Below are positions 24,984 to 36,631 of a stretch of 52,249 nucleotides of DNA, piece after piece. Position numbers and translations under genes: made by a program. Every line of letters starts with the position of its first letter. Position 1 is the first letter of the stretch. This stretch comes from JAYPCI01 sp038124645. Its GTDB lineage: Bacteria > Pseudomonadota > Alphaproteobacteria > Pelagibacterales > Pelagibacteraceae. The stretch spans positions 1 through 52,249 of the forward strand of contig JAYPCI010000006.1 in the NCBI GenBank assembly GCA_038124645.1, read 5' to 3'. Below the pieces are notes generated by a model. That model did not search any database. It had not been told where the DNA came from and saw nothing but the letters and a program-made list of their open reading frames with translations.

Positions 24984-25296
24984 GAAATATTTTATTTTAC
25001 TTTTATTTATTTTTAGTCTTTTTTTTGTTGCGCCTTATATTAAAAACGAAACAAGAATAATTGAAAAAAAAATTAATCTTTTAAATAATAATATTTTTAT
25101 CCTTAACAAAAAATTAGGTGTGTCAAAAGTTGAGTTTTATTTTTTAACTTCCCCTAAGCAGATACACGCGAACGCTTTAAGAAATTTATCTAATAATTTA
25201 GAAAGTTACGGCATTGAACAAATTAATATAAGCAAAGAAATGTTCATTGAAACTATGAATAGAAATGTAAAAGTAAATACTAATGAAAAAAATTAG
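24976..25296 (+). CDS. ftsL: Putative cell division protein FtsL
   Basis: A 106-residue protein with one N-terminal membrane span (about 5-22) followed by a short periplasmic helix with heptad-like hydrophobic spacing (EKKINLLNNNIFILNKKL). This topology and its place between rsmH and ftsI match FtsL, a small bitopic protein that links FtsQ to FtsW/FtsI. Sequence conservation in FtsL is always weak, so the call rests on topology and position. Its C-terminal half (LTSPKQIHANALRNLSNNLESYGI) looks like the alphaproteobacterial FtsL tail with an xSPxRI-like segment. It overlaps ftsI by 14 bp. Confidence 0.78.
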   Translation: MNKKYFILLLFIFSLFFVAPYIKNETRIIEKKINLLNNNIFILNKKLGVSKVEFYFLTSPKQIHANALRNLSNNLESYGIEQINISKEMFIETMNRNVKVNTNEKN

Positions 25297-27004
25297 ATTT
25301 AATAATAAACAAAAGTCTTTTTTTTTTAATGATTTTTATAAAAAATCGCCAAATGATATAAATAAAGTATCCGAAGAGAGAGTTTTTTTTCTTTTTTTTT
25401 CTGTTGTTTTCATTATTTCAATTTTCTTTTTAAAAATTTTAATTATTTCTACAAACGATAGACAGATTTTTTTAAACCAATCAGAGTCTCCCAACTTTAA
25501 AGAATTAAGAAAAGAAATCGTAGATAGAAATGGAATTTTATTAGCAAAAAACATAGAATTTTATGATATTGCCATAAGACCAGCAAAAGTTAAAAATAAG
25601 AAGAACCTTGCTTTAAAAATTAAATATATTTTTCCAGAAATAGATTTGAAAGAATTACATAACAAGATTTTAGGTGATAAATTTTTCTATGTGAAAAGAA
25701 GGGCAACCTTGGAGGAAAAAGAAAAAATTTGGGCTTTAGGAGAAAAAGGTGTTAATATTGAAATCAGACAATCGAGAGTATACCCTCAAGAAAATCTTTT
25801 CAGTCATGTTATAGGACAAATTGATGATGAAAATCACGGTATCTCAGGTATAGAAAAATATTATAATAAAATGTTGAGAGACAAGTCCAACTCTACAGAT
25901 GATAAGATTGAATTAACATTAGACACCAATATACAGCATATTCTCCGAGAAGAATTAGCTAACGCTTCAAAAACTTTTAATGCAATAGGCGCAGCTGGCT
26001 TATTAATGAACATCCATACTGGAGAAATCATCTCATTGGTTTCACTACCGGATTATAACATTAATTTAAGAAAAAATATTTTATCTGATCAATATGCAAA
26101 TAAGATAACGAGTGATACCTATGAGCTAGGTTCAGTTTTTAAAACATTTACGATTGCTTTAGCTTTAGAAAATCTTAAATATCAGGCGGACACTATGTTA
26201 GAAAACATCCCAGATAAAAAAAAATGTTCTAGAAATTATGAAATAAGTGAACATGATGACCTTCCAGATAAACTCACAATAAACGATATATTAGTTAGAT
26301 CTTCAAACATTGGTTCTGCTATGTTGGCTAATAAAATAGGTAAGGATGATTTTACCACTTTTTTAGAAAAGTTAAACTTAACATACCAAGTTGATCTTGA
26401 CCTTAATGAGTTGGGCAGTCCTCTGCCAATAAAATGGAATAACTGCACTTTAGATACAATTTCTTATGGTCACGGGTTGTCAACAACAGTAATGAATGTC
26501 GCCTTAGCATATGCATATATGACAAACGGGGGATATAAAATTAAACCAAGATTCATAAAAATTAAAAATGATTTAAATTTTAATGAACAACTTATATCAA
26601 GTGAGACAAGCAATAAAATAAATTTAATACTTAGAAAAGTTGTAAGCGATCCTAATGGAACCGGGTCCCTTGCTGATGTAGACGGTCTTAATGTAGGTGG
26701 AAAAACAGGCACTGCTTACAAAAATCTAAATGGGCAATACACTAAACAAAAATTGAACTCTTTTGTTTCCATTTTTCCAGTTCCTGATCCTAAATATGTA
26801 CTTTACGTTTTAATTGATGAACCTAAAGCAAACCCTGATTTTGTTTATGAAACTTGGCGAGAACATAAAAATGTAAAAACTAGCAGAAATGATGCTGGAT
26901 GGAATGCTGCTTACATAGCTGGCAAAGTACTAAAAAAAATAGGTCCTATTTTAGCCATAAATTATGAAGATCTTAAATTAAATGTTGCTAAAAAAATTAA
27001 TTAA
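25283..27004 (+). CDS. ftsI: Septal peptidoglycan transpeptidase FtsI (PBP3)
   Basis: FtsI cross-links septal peptidoglycan together with FtsW. The 573 residues have a cytoplasmic start, one membrane anchor (about 34-55), a PBP dimer domain with the ELRKEIVDRNGILLAKN opening, and a transpeptidase domain with all three active-site motifs: S284-V-F-K287, S340-S-N342 and K474-T-G-T477. The usual YEPGS before the nucleophile reads YELGS. Being a class B PBP inside the cluster just before murE, it is FtsI and not the elongasome PBP2. The end overlaps murE by 23 bp. Confidence 0.96.
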   Translation: MKKIRFNNKQKSFFFNDFYKKSPNDINKVSEERVFFLFFSVVFIISIFFLKILIISTNDRQIFLNQSESPNFKELRKEIVDRNGILLAKNIEFYDIAIRPAKVKNKKNLALKIKYIFPEIDLKELHNKILGDKFFYVKRRATLEEKEKIWALGEKGVNIEIRQSRVYPQENLFSHVIGQIDDENHGISGIEKYYNKMLRDKSNSTDDKIELTLDTNIQHILREELANASKTFNAIGAAGLLMNIHTGEIISLVSLPDYNINLRKNILSDQYANKITSDTYELGSVFKTFTIALALENLKYQADTMLENIPDKKKCSRNYEISEHDDLPDKLTINDILVRSSNIGSAMLANKIGKDDFTTFLEKLNLTYQVDLDLNELGSPLPIKWNNCTLDTISYGHGLSTTVMNVALAYAYMTNGGYKIKPRFIKIKNDLNFNEQLISSETSNKINLILRKVVSDPNGTGSLADVDGLNVGGKTGTAYKNLNGQYTKQKLNSFVSIFPVPDPKYVLYVLIDEPKANPDFVYETWREHKNVKTSRNDAGWNAAYIAGKVLKKIGPILAINYEDLKLNVAKKIN

Positions 27005-29778
27005 ACATCATTCATTAGATAAAAAAAAAATAATTATATCAGGTATAGAAAGTGATAGCAGAAGAATAAAAAAAAACTATGTTTTTTTTTCTTTAGATAA
27101 CAAAAAAAATAAGCAGCATATAAAAGAAGCAATCAAAAAAGGCGCATCTGCAATCATAACAGGTTCCAAAAATAATTTTTCATCAAAAGTTCCAATTTTA
27201 AAAGTAAAAAATATTTATGATTTATTGATTTCTTCCTGTGAAAAATTTTACCATTTAAAGCCAAACAATATTATTGCCGTAACTGGGACAAATGGCAAAA
27301 GCTCAGTGTGTGATTTTTTTTTTCAAATACTAAAAAATTTAAAAATCAAGGTTGCAACAATCGGGACTCTAGGTATTAAAACTAATTATTATAAACAGAA
27401 TTTAAATTTAACAACACCAGATTTAGTAACTTTGCATCAAATACTTTTTAAATTAAAAAAAAGTGGATTTGATCATGTAATATTAGAGGCATCAAGTCAC
27501 GGATTAAAACAAAAAAGATTAGAGGGAATCAAATTTAACACGGCAATATTCACAAGCTTCAGTCAAGATCATCTTGATTATCACAAAACTATGAAAGATT
27601 ATTTAGACTCTAAACTTAGTTTATTAGAAAAGATTAAAAGTAAAAAAAATGTTATTTTTTCAAACGATATCAGTATCAATAAAATCTTAAATATTAAAAC
27701 TAGAAAGTTAAAATTGAATAAAACATTAATTGGCTACAATAATGCTAATGTAGAAATTAAAAAAATAACTAATAAGTATTTTTCTCAACAAATTCATTTT
27801 AAATATAATAAAAAAAATTATTCATTTAGCGTTCCATTAATCGGAAAATTTCAAATTCAAAATTTATTATTGGCAGCTAGTGCAGCACATAAAATTGGAC
27901 TGAAATATAAATCTATTGCAAAAGTATTACCTAAAATCAAAGAGGTGAATGGAAGAGTTCAATTTGTAAGAAAATTTCCAAATAATATTAAGGTATTCAT
28001 TGACTATGCACATACTCCTGATGCTCTTAATAAAACACTTAAAGCACTGATTAGCCAATTTGGTCAAAAGCCTATTGTGGTGTTTGGATGTGGTGGTGAT
28101 CGTGACAAAGACAAAAGGTCAAAAATGGCAAAAATTGCAAATAAGTTAGGAAAAAAAATCTATATTACTGATGATAATCCTCGATACGAAAATCCTAGCA
28201 AAATTAGAAAATTGCTCGCTAAATTTATTTCACCAGAAAAAAGATTTGATATTGGTAATAGACGATTAGCAATCGAAACATCGATAAATAATGCTTACTA
28301 TAATGATATTGTTCTTGTGGCAGGAAAGGGTCACGAAGATTATCAAGTATACAAAAATAAAAAAATCCCTTTTTCCGATTCTCAAATTATAAATAAACTA
28401 AAGTATAAAAATTATAATTATAATAAAAGAGTCTTTAATCAAACAATCAAAAAAAATAAAATCTTTAAAGTGAATTTCAAAAATACAATTATGAACTCGA
28501 AGGAGGTTAAAAAAGGGGACCTATTTTTTGCAATCAAGGGAAAAAAATTTGACGGTCATTTCTTTGTTAAAGAAGCTTTAAAAAAAGGAGCTAATCATTG
28601 TGTTGTAAATCGTAAAATTGTCAAAAGTCCAAAACTAATAAAAGTTTATGATGTTATGAAATTTATGACCGACCTAGCTAGAGAAAAAAGAAAAGTATCA
28701 AATGCAAAGTTTATTGGTATCACTGGAAGCTCAGGGAAGACAACGCTGAAAATGCTCTTATCCAAGTGCTTATCTCAATACGGAAACACTCACTTTTCGC
28801 CAAAATCATTTAATAACCATTTTGGGGTTCCATTTAGTTTATCCAACTTAAAAGACAAAAACTTATTTTCAGTCAATGAACTTGGCATGAGTTCAGAGGG
28901 TGAAATTAAAAAGTTATCAGGATTAATAAAACCGGATATTAGCGTTATTACAAATATAGGACATGCCCATATTGAAAATTTTAATAATATTAAAGGTATC
29001 GCTTTAGCTAAATCAGAAATAATAGAAAACACTAAACCACAAGGTGCATTAATTTTAAATAAGGATGAAAAGTTTTATAATATGTTCAAAAATAAAGCTA
29101 AAAAATTTAAATTAAAAATTTTTTCATTTAGTTCCAGTAAACAAGCTGATGTTTGTTTGAAAAAAAAATATTTTTCTAATAATAAATCTTTCTTAAAAAT
29201 AAAAATTGGTTCAAATAAATATATTATTCAAGTAAGCTCTTTAAATGAGGTAATAATAACAAATACTTTATGTATTTTAGCAATTTTAACTTCATTAGGT
29301 CTAAATTTAAACAAAATTACTGGATTTATTAAAAATTTAAAATTAACTAAAGGAAGAGGCAAATTAGAAAAAGTAAGTTATTTTGGAAAAAAAATAAATT
29401 TGATTGATGATAGTTATAATGCCAACCCGGAGTCATTTAAAAATTCTTTATTAAATTTTTCAAATATACAAACAAGACAAAAAAAATATCTATTAATAGG
29501 CGATATGCTTGAACTTGGAAAAAAATCAAAGAAATTTCATAAAGAATTATCCAAAATTATAAACAGATTAAATATTGATAAAGTGTTTATTATTGGTAAT
29601 GAGATATTAGAAACGTATAAAAATACTTCAACTATGAAAAGAGGTAATATTTTACAGAACCTCACAGATTTTGATCAAGTATTTAAAACCGTTTTAAACC
29701 ATGGTGACTATCTGCTGATAAAAGGATCTAATGCCAATAATCTTGGTTTTATTGTTAATAAATTATTAAAAGGAAAAA

Positions 29779-29789
<11 letters not shown>
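26982..29789 (+). CDS. murE-murF: MurE-MurF fusion (UDP-MurNAc-tripeptide ligase / D-Ala-D-Ala adding ligase)
   Basis: One uninterrupted 935-residue frame contains two Mur ligases. Residues 1 to about 470 are MurE: ATP motif TGTNGKSS (101-108), the ASSHGL segment, and the meso-diaminopimelate specificity motif DNPR (398-401), so this half adds meso-DAP to UDP-MurNAc-L-Ala-D-Glu. From about 485 the MurF half has the N-terminal SKEVKKGDLFFAIKG, ATP motif TGSSGKTT (581-588), NELGMSSEGEI, and DDSYNANPESF; it adds D-Ala-D-Ala. There is no stop or internal rearrangement at the join, only a short basic linker (about 465-485). Consecutive steps in one chain suggest substrate hand-over. The start overlaps ftsI by 23 bp and the stop overlaps mraY by 11 bp. 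Confidence 0.95.
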
Positions 29790-30864
<1,075 letters not shown>

Positions 30865-30876
30865 TTAAATTTATAA

Positions 30877-32184
30877 ATGAAAATTTATAATAAAATTAAT
30901 CAGAAATCTTTTTTGATTTATGGACTTGGAAAGACAGGAATATCTAGTCTCAAATTTTTAAAAAAACAAAAAGTAAAAAAAATTATCTGTTGGGATGATA
31001 ATAGATCTTTGAGGAGAAAATTTAATATTAAAGATAAATTTATTGAGTTAATTAAAAGAGAAATTAACTCAGTTGACTTTATCGTGATGAGTCCAGGTAT
31101 CAATTTTAGAAAATGTATTTTATATAAGGAATTAAACATCAATTTTAGTCGTTTAATTACAGATCTAGATTTATTTTATATTTTTCGCAATCCTCAGAAA
31201 ACTATTTTAGTTACAGGTACTAATGGCAAGTCAACGACCACAGCTCTTATCCATCATTTATTTAATAAAAATAAAATTCAAAGTGTAGTCGGAGGGAATA
31301 TTGGAATACCCATTTTAGGGTTAAAAAATATAAATAATAAAGTGATAATTATTGAAGCATCTTCGTTTCAATTATTTTATTCAAAATATTTAAAACCAGA
31401 CCATTCTATTTTTCTAAATTTTTTTAATAATCATTTAGATTGGCATAAGAATATTCAAGAATATCTTGAGTCAAAGTTAGCAATTTTCAAACATCAATCA
31501 ATTAAACAATTTGCCTATATTATGGATAGTAAAATTATTAAAAAGTTCAAAAAAAGGAAATTTTTACCCAAATTAATTAAGGTTCAACTATCAGCTATTA
31601 AAACAATCAAAAAAAAATTAAACAACGCTTATTTTGAGAACCAAATTAATGATCAAAATATATGTTTTGTGAAGAAAATTTCGGAACACTACAAGATAAG
31701 TAATCAAAATTTTATTAAGGCATTAAATTCATTTCAGGGTCTAGCACACAGACATGAAGTCATTTTTCAAAAAAAAGGTATTAAAGTTATAAATGACTCT
31801 AAATCAACTAGCGCCATCTCAACTATGAAAGCGTTAGAAGGAAAAAATAATATTATTCTTATATTAGGTGGTTTGCCCAAAAAACTAGATAAATTAAAAA
31901 TTCAAAAGTTTAAACAAAATATTTTAAATATATATTTAATTGGAAAGCATACAAATTTTTTCAAAAAACAATTAATTGGTTTTTCAAAATTATCTACAAC
32001 TCAAAATTTAAAAGAAACTATAAAAAAAATTAAAATTTATTTAACTCAATCAGTAATATCTAAAAAAAATTATACTATTTTGTTTAGTCCAGCAGCTGCA
32101 TCCTATGACCAGTTTAATAATTTTGAAGAAAGAGGGGATTATTTTAAATTTTTATGTAAAAAATATTTATTTGATTATTTATGA
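30877..32184 (+). CDS. murD: UDP-N-acetylmuramoyl-L-alanine--D-glutamate ligase
   Basis: MurD adds D-glutamate to UDP-MurNAc-L-Ala. The 435 residues start with a Rossmann-like UDP-binding domain (YGLGKTGISSLKFLK, 15-29), then the central ATPase with TGTNGKST (113-120), the conserved EASSFQL, and NFFNNHLDWH, and a C-terminal ligand domain with NDSKSTS and LFSPAAASYDQFNNFEERG. That final motif is specific for MurD among Mur ligases. The sequence is Lys/Asn/Ile-rich as for the rest of the region. There is a 12-bp gap after mraY and a 4-bp overlap with ftsW. Confidence 0.97.
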   Translation: MKIYNKINQKSFLIYGLGKTGISSLKFLKKQKVKKIICWDDNRSLRRKFNIKDKFIELIKREINSVDFIVMSPGINFRKCILYKELNINFSRLITDLDLFYIFRNPQKTILVTGTNGKSTTTALIHHLFNKNKIQSVVGGNIGIPILGLKNINNKVIIIEASSFQLFYSKYLKPDHSIFLNFFNNHLDWHKNIQEYLESKLAIFKHQSIKQFAYIMDSKIIKKFKKRKFLPKLIKVQLSAIKTIKKKLNNAYFENQINDQNICFVKKISEHYKISNQNFIKALNSFQGLAHRHEVIFQKKGIKVINDSKSTSAISTMKALEGKNNIILILGGLPKKLDKLKIQKFKQNILNIYLIGKHTNFFKKQLIGFSKLSTTQNLKETIKKIKIYLTQSVISKKNYTILFSPAAASYDQFNNFEERGDYFKFLCKKYLFDYL

Positions 32185-33299
32185 TAAATTTATCTAATTT
32201 TTATAATTTTAACTGGAAAACGATAAACAAAAAAATTTTTTTTTGTTTTATCTTTCTATTTATATTAGGAGTTTTTTTTTCGTTTTCTTCTACATCTTAT
32301 CTTGCTTCTGAAAAACTAGATAAAAATTATTATTATTATTTTCAAAGACATTTTTTGTATGCATTAATTGGATTATTTGCAATGCTGGTAATTAGTATTT
32401 TAAAGGAGGAAATTATAAATAAAGCGGTATTTCCAATTTTTTTTATTTTAGTATGTCTTTTATTTTCAGTTCAATTTTTAGGAGTTGAGGTCAAGGGTTC
32501 TAGACGTTGGATTGATCTTTATTTTTTTCGACTTCAACCAATCGAACTAATAAAACCTTTTTTTGTTTTAACCGTTTGTAGTATGTTAAATTTTTATCAT
32601 TCAAAATCTAAACACTTAGCAATTTTATTCAGTTTTTTTGTACTATCAATGATTGTTGTCTTATTATTTCTTCAACCAGACATAGGGCAGAGTGTTTTAT
32701 TAGTGCTAACCTGGGGGTCAATTATTTTTATTTTTGGTCTAAGTCTTTTTTACATTTTTACCACTTTAATAACTATATCTTCAATTCTTGCTCTATCAGT
32801 AATTATTTTTTCAGAAAAATTTAGTTACTTAATTATTAGAATTAATAATTTTTTCAGCACCGATCAAATTAGTTTTCAAACAAAACGAGCATTAGAGGCA
32901 ATCAGTCTTGGAGGTTTGACTGGTCAAGGAATGGGAGAGGGTATATTAAAAGATTTTGTTCCAGAGGCGCACACGGATTATGTTATAGCGATTATAAGTG
33001 AGGAATTTGGTTCAATAGTGTCGATAATGATAGTGCTTATATTTTTATATATTTTTTATGAAACAATTAAAGAGATACAAATTGCTAAAAAAAATAAAAC
33101 AAAATTAATATTAACAGGTTTAATTTCATTATTGATTTTTCAATTATTCATCCATCTGGGTGTCAATACTAATATTTTACCCTCTACTGGTATGACAATG
33201 CCTTTTATAAGTTACGGTGGATCCTCTTTATTGGGAAGCGGAATTTTGTCTGGTCTTATTATAAATTACACGAGAAAAAGATTTTATGACTTTGATTAA
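32181..33299 (+). CDS. ftsW: Septal peptidoglycan glycosyltransferase FtsW
   Basis: FtsW is the SEDS-family polymerase that extends septal glycan from lipid II, working with FtsI. The 372 residues show about ten membrane spans and the SEDS landmarks: KGSRRWIDLYFFRLQPIELIK, FLQPDIGQSVLL, the catalytic-loop text FVPEAHTDYVIAIISEEFG, and the C-terminal PSTGMTMPFISYGGSSLLGSG. The placement between murD and murG identifies it as FtsW rather than RodA. Overlap with murD is 4 bp and with murG 14 bp. Confidence 0.97.
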   Translation: MINLSNFYNFNWKTINKKIFFCFIFLFILGVFFSFSSTSYLASEKLDKNYYYYFQRHFLYALIGLFAMLVISILKEEIINKAVFPIFFILVCLLFSVQFLGVEVKGSRRWIDLYFFRLQPIELIKPFFVLTVCSMLNFYHSKSKHLAILFSFFVLSMIVVLLFLQPDIGQSVLLVLTWGSIIFIFGLSLFYIFTTLITISSILALSVIIFSEKFSYLIIRINNFFSTDQISFQTKRALEAISLGGLTGQGMGEGILKDFVPEAHTDYVIAIISEEFGSIVSIMIVLIFLYIFYETIKEIQIAKKNKTKLILTGLISLLIFQLFIHLGVNTNILPSTGMTMPFISYGGSSLLGSGILSGLIINYTRKRFYDFD

Positions 33300-34362
33300 A
33301 AAAATTGTTTTAAGTACTGGAGGCACCGGAGGCCATATCTTTCCTGCTATCGCAATTTCTGAATACCTAGCCTCAAAGAACATTTATAACAAAATCACTA
33401 CAGATAAAAGAGGTTACAGGTTTATCAAAAATTATGATTTAAGTTGTGAGATTATCAACTCTAAATCTTTTATAAATAAAAATCCAATAATCCTACTAGT
33501 TAATTTTTGTTTAACCATTTTAGCTTTTATAAAATCCTTCATTTTCTTGATCAAAGAAAAGCCTGATTTAGTTATTGGTTTTGGTGGTTATGCCTCAGTG
33601 CCTGTCTGTTTAGTCGCAAGTATTTTTAAGATTAAACTAGTCATTTATGAAAATAATTTGATTGTAGGAAAAGCTAATAAGTTTTTAGCAAATTTTTCAA
33701 ATATTATTTTAAGTGCTAATGAAGATGTTCAAAACCTTAATAGCAAAAATAATAATAAAATAATTGTCACTGGCAATATAGTAAGAAAACAATTCTTAAA
33801 AAAAAATTTTAATTTAAATACACAAACAGATAAAAATTTTAATATATTAATTTTAGGGGGAAGTCAGTCAGCTAAAGTTTTTGGTGAGAAACTACCAAAA
33901 TTATTGATTAAACTATTCAAAAATGGTGTAAATATTTCTATTTCTCAGCAATGCACAAGTGAACAACAACAGTTAATCAAAAGTGAATACAGTTCCTTCG
34001 GAGTATCAAATCATGTTTTTACTTTTTCTAATAATATTAATGAACATTTTGAGAAAGCAAATTTAGTTATTACAAGATCAGGGGCATCTATTATCGGTGA
34101 AATTCTCAATAGCAGAGTCCCATTTATTTGTATTCCTCTCCCAAAATCAGCAGATAATCATCAAATGATTAATGCTAAGTTTTATGAAAAAAAAGGATGT
34201 TGTTTACTTGTAAACGAACAAGATATTGATAATTATCTTTCTAATACAATTACGAAAATAAAAAATGATAAAAAATTAGTAGAAAAAATGATTAAAGCTC
34301 AATCACAAATTTTAGAGCAAACATCATTTAAAAACTTTGAAAATTTAATTAAAAATTTATGA
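33286..34362 (+). CDS. murG: UDP-N-acetylglucosamine--lipid I N-acetylglucosaminyltransferase
   Basis: MurG transfers GlcNAc to lipid I at the inner face of the cytoplasmic membrane, giving lipid II. The 358 residues form a GT-B enzyme: the first glycine-rich loop STGGTGGH (10-17), a hydrophobic membrane patch around 75-95, GFGGYASVP, a second glycine-rich loop ILGGSQSAK, and the UDP-GlcNAc-binding ITRSGASIIGE and PLPKSADNHQMINA. These are all signature MurG blocks. It overlaps both neighbours, ftsW by 14 bp and murC by 4 bp. Confidence 0.97.
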   Translation: MTLIKKIVLSTGGTGGHIFPAIAISEYLASKNIYNKITTDKRGYRFIKNYDLSCEIINSKSFINKNPIILLVNFCLTILAFIKSFIFLIKEKPDLVIGFGGYASVPVCLVASIFKIKLVIYENNLIVGKANKFLANFSNIILSANEDVQNLNSKNNNKIIVTGNIVRKQFLKKNFNLNTQTDKNFNILILGGSQSAKVFGEKLPKLLIKLFKNGVNISISQQCTSEQQQLIKSEYSSFGVSNHVFTFSNNINEHFEKANLVITRSGASIIGEILNSRVPFICIPLPKSADNHQMINAKFYEKKGCCLLVNEQDIDNYLSNTITKIKNDKKLVEKMIKAQSQILEQTSFKNFENLIKNL

Positions 34363-35759
34363 AAAATTTTCCTATTGCTAAGAAAGAAATAATTCATTTT
34401 ATCGGTATTGGTGGTATCGGGATGAGTGGACTAGCACAAATTATGAAAAATATGGGTTTTAATGTTCAAGGAAGCGATCAGTCAAAAAATAAAAATTTTT
34501 TACAGTGCAAAAAACTTGGTATTAAATTAGTTCTAGGTCATAAAAAGCAAAATATTAAAAATGCTACAATTATTGTTAGGTCATCTGCTATTAAAAAAAA
34601 TAACCCTGAAATTATTGCCGCAAAAGAAAAAAAACTTCCGATTTACGATAGAGCAGTAATGTTATCAAATGTAGTGTCATTTAAAAAAAATATAGTAGTC
34701 ACAGGATCTCACGGCAAAACAACAACAACATCACTTATATCTAAAATACTATCCGATGCAAAAGTTGATCCTACTATTATTAATGGTGGTATTATCAATT
34801 CTCTAAAAAATAATGCAAAATTAGGAAATAGCGAATGGACCGTTCTAGAGGCTGACGAGTCCGATGGGAGTTTTTTAAAATTTCCTTGTCATTATTCTGT
34901 GGTCACTAATATTGATTATGAACATCTAGATTACTATAAAAGTTTTAAAAGATTAAAATCATCTTTTTTAAGATTTTTAAAAAAGACACCTCCAATTGGA
35001 AAATCTATTATCTGTATTGACGACTCTCATATTAAAGAAATCTCTAAAAAAATAGATTATAAAAATATCGTAACATATGGTTTTGGCAAATCTGCTAATT
35101 ACCAAATTTCTAATTATCGTAGTAATAAGCTTTACTCTTTGTTTGATCTAAAAATTAACTTTATAGGAAATAAAAAATATTTGATTAAAAATCTAAAACT
35201 TAAATTAATAGGAAAACATAACGTCTATAATGCTACCGCTGCCATAGCTATTGCTCTTAGTATGGGCATTAAACTTAAAATTATAAAAAAATCACTTGGT
35301 AATTTCACAGGCGTTCAAAGAAGATTAACTTATATCTTTAACTATAATAAGACAGATTTTTATGATGATTATGCTCATCACCCAACAGAAATAAAAGGAG
35401 TGATTCAGGGATTAAAAGAAAGTTATCCTAATAAAAAATTAATTGTAGTTTTTCAACCTCACAGGTATTCGAGGGTCAAATTGTTGTATAATGACTTTGC
35501 CTCTGCTTTCAAAAACGCAGGTATCGTATTGTTACTTCCAATTTATGCTGCGGGTGAGAAAATTGATAGAAAACATAACCATAATAAATTTGCCGCACAG
35601 ATTGGCAAAAATTCTAAAGTACAAACTGTATTAGTAAAAGATGTATCACTACTACCAAAATTTTTTAGACAAAATCTTTTTGGAGATAATATTGTGGTTG
35701 GTATGGGGGCTGGAGATGTATCAAACACAATTAGAAATTTAAAATTACTTCTTAAATAA
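34359..35759 (+). CDS. murC: UDP-N-acetylmuramate--L-alanine ligase
   Basis: MurC adds the first residue of the stem peptide, L-alanine, to UDP-MurNAc. The 466 residues open with the UDP-binding GIGGIGMSGLAQIM (16-29), followed by the ATP motif TGSHGKTT (115-122), the metal/phosphate block EADESDGSFL, NIDYEHLDYY, and the C-terminal DDYAHHPTEI and FQPHRYSR. These combinations separate MurC from MurD, MurE and MurF and from Mpl. It overlaps murG by 4 bp and murB by 1 bp. Confidence 0.98.
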   Translation: MKNFPIAKKEIIHFIGIGGIGMSGLAQIMKNMGFNVQGSDQSKNKNFLQCKKLGIKLVLGHKKQNIKNATIIVRSSAIKKNNPEIIAAKEKKLPIYDRAVMLSNVVSFKKNIVVTGSHGKTTTTSLISKILSDAKVDPTIINGGIINSLKNNAKLGNSEWTVLEADESDGSFLKFPCHYSVVTNIDYEHLDYYKSFKRLKSSFLRFLKKTPPIGKSIICIDDSHIKEISKKIDYKNIVTYGFGKSANYQISNYRSNKLYSLFDLKINFIGNKKYLIKNLKLKLIGKHNVYNATAAIAIALSMGIKLKIIKKSLGNFTGVQRRLTYIFNYNKTDFYDDYAHHPTEIKGVIQGLKESYPNKKLIVVFQPHRYSRVKLLYNDFASAFKNAGIVLLLPIYAAGEKIDRKHNHNKFAAQIGKNSKVQTVLVKDVSLLPKFFRQNLFGDNIVVGMGAGDVSNTIRNLKLLLK

Positions 35760-36631
35760 TGCAAAACATCCAAAAAAATATTCAATTAAATAAGTATAGC
35801 TGGTTCAATCTAGGCGGTAAAGCAGAATACTTTTTTAAACCAAATACTATTAAAGAACTCAAAGATTTGTTTTTACAAAAAAAATTTTCAAATGATAATA
35901 TTAATTTTTTAGGTGCCGGGTCTAATACTCTTATTAGAGATGGGATTCTAAAAGGTTTGGTTATTAAATTAGGTCCAGGTTTTTCTTTTGTTAAAATAAT
36001 CGAGGAAAATATGTTGCAGGTAGGTGCAGCTACTTTAGATAAAACTTTATCAATGTTCGCATTAAATAATTCTATTGAGGGTTTTGAATTTCTTTCTTGT
36101 ATTCCTGGCAGCATTGGTGGTGCAATCATTATGAATAGTGGCTGTTATAATGAACAAGTATCTGATCGCTTATTGTCAATTGAAGCAATGAACTCTGAAG
36201 GTAAAATTATAGAAATTAAGAAACAGGATCTTAAATTTACTTACAGAAATTGTGATCTAAACAAAAAATACTTAATTTTATCAGCAAAATTTTCAGCTGT
36301 TAAAAGTGACAAGAGTATTATTAAAAAAAAAATGGAATATCTTGTAAATAAAAAAAAAAATGATCAACCTTCACAAATAAAAACTTGTGGTAGTACTTTT
36401 AAAAATCCACCAGGAAAGAAAGCTTGGGAAATAATTAAGTTAAGTGGTTGTGATAAAATAAGGGTAGGTAACGCTTCTATTTCACCAAAGCATTCTAATT
36501 TTTTTATTAACAATAATGGAACCAGATCAAGTGAAGTTGAGGAATTGATAAAGACAGTACAGAAAAAAGTTTTTGAAAAAACAGGCATTAGATTAGAATT
36601 AGAAATCAAAATTTTAGGAAATAGTGAATGA
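35759..36631 (+). CDS. murB: UDP-N-acetylenolpyruvoylglucosamine reductase
   Basis: MurB reduces enolpyruvyl-UDP-GlcNAc to UDP-MurNAc with NADPH and FAD. The 290 residues have the FAD-binding blocks SWFNLGGKAEYFF and LGAGSNTLIRDGIL, the CIPGSIGGAIIMNSGCY segment, a catalytic-Ser motif CGSTFKNP and a C-terminal glutamate region (GIRLELEIKILG). The compact length and the absence of the extra loop point to type II MurB. The first residues (NIQKNIQLNKY) suit this start. It overlaps murC by 1 bp and ddl by 4 bp. Confidence 0.97.
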   Translation: MQNIQKNIQLNKYSWFNLGGKAEYFFKPNTIKELKDLFLQKKFSNDNINFLGAGSNTLIRDGILKGLVIKLGPGFSFVKIIEENMLQVGAATLDKTLSMFALNNSIEGFEFLSCIPGSIGGAIIMNSGCYNEQVSDRLLSIEAMNSEGKIIEIKKQDLKFTYRNCDLNKKYLILSAKFSAVKSDKSIIKKKMEYLVNKKKNDQPSQIKTCGSTFKNPPGKKAWEIIKLSGCDKIRVGNASISPKHSNFFINNNGTRSSEVEELIKTVQKKVFEKTGIRLELEIKILGNSE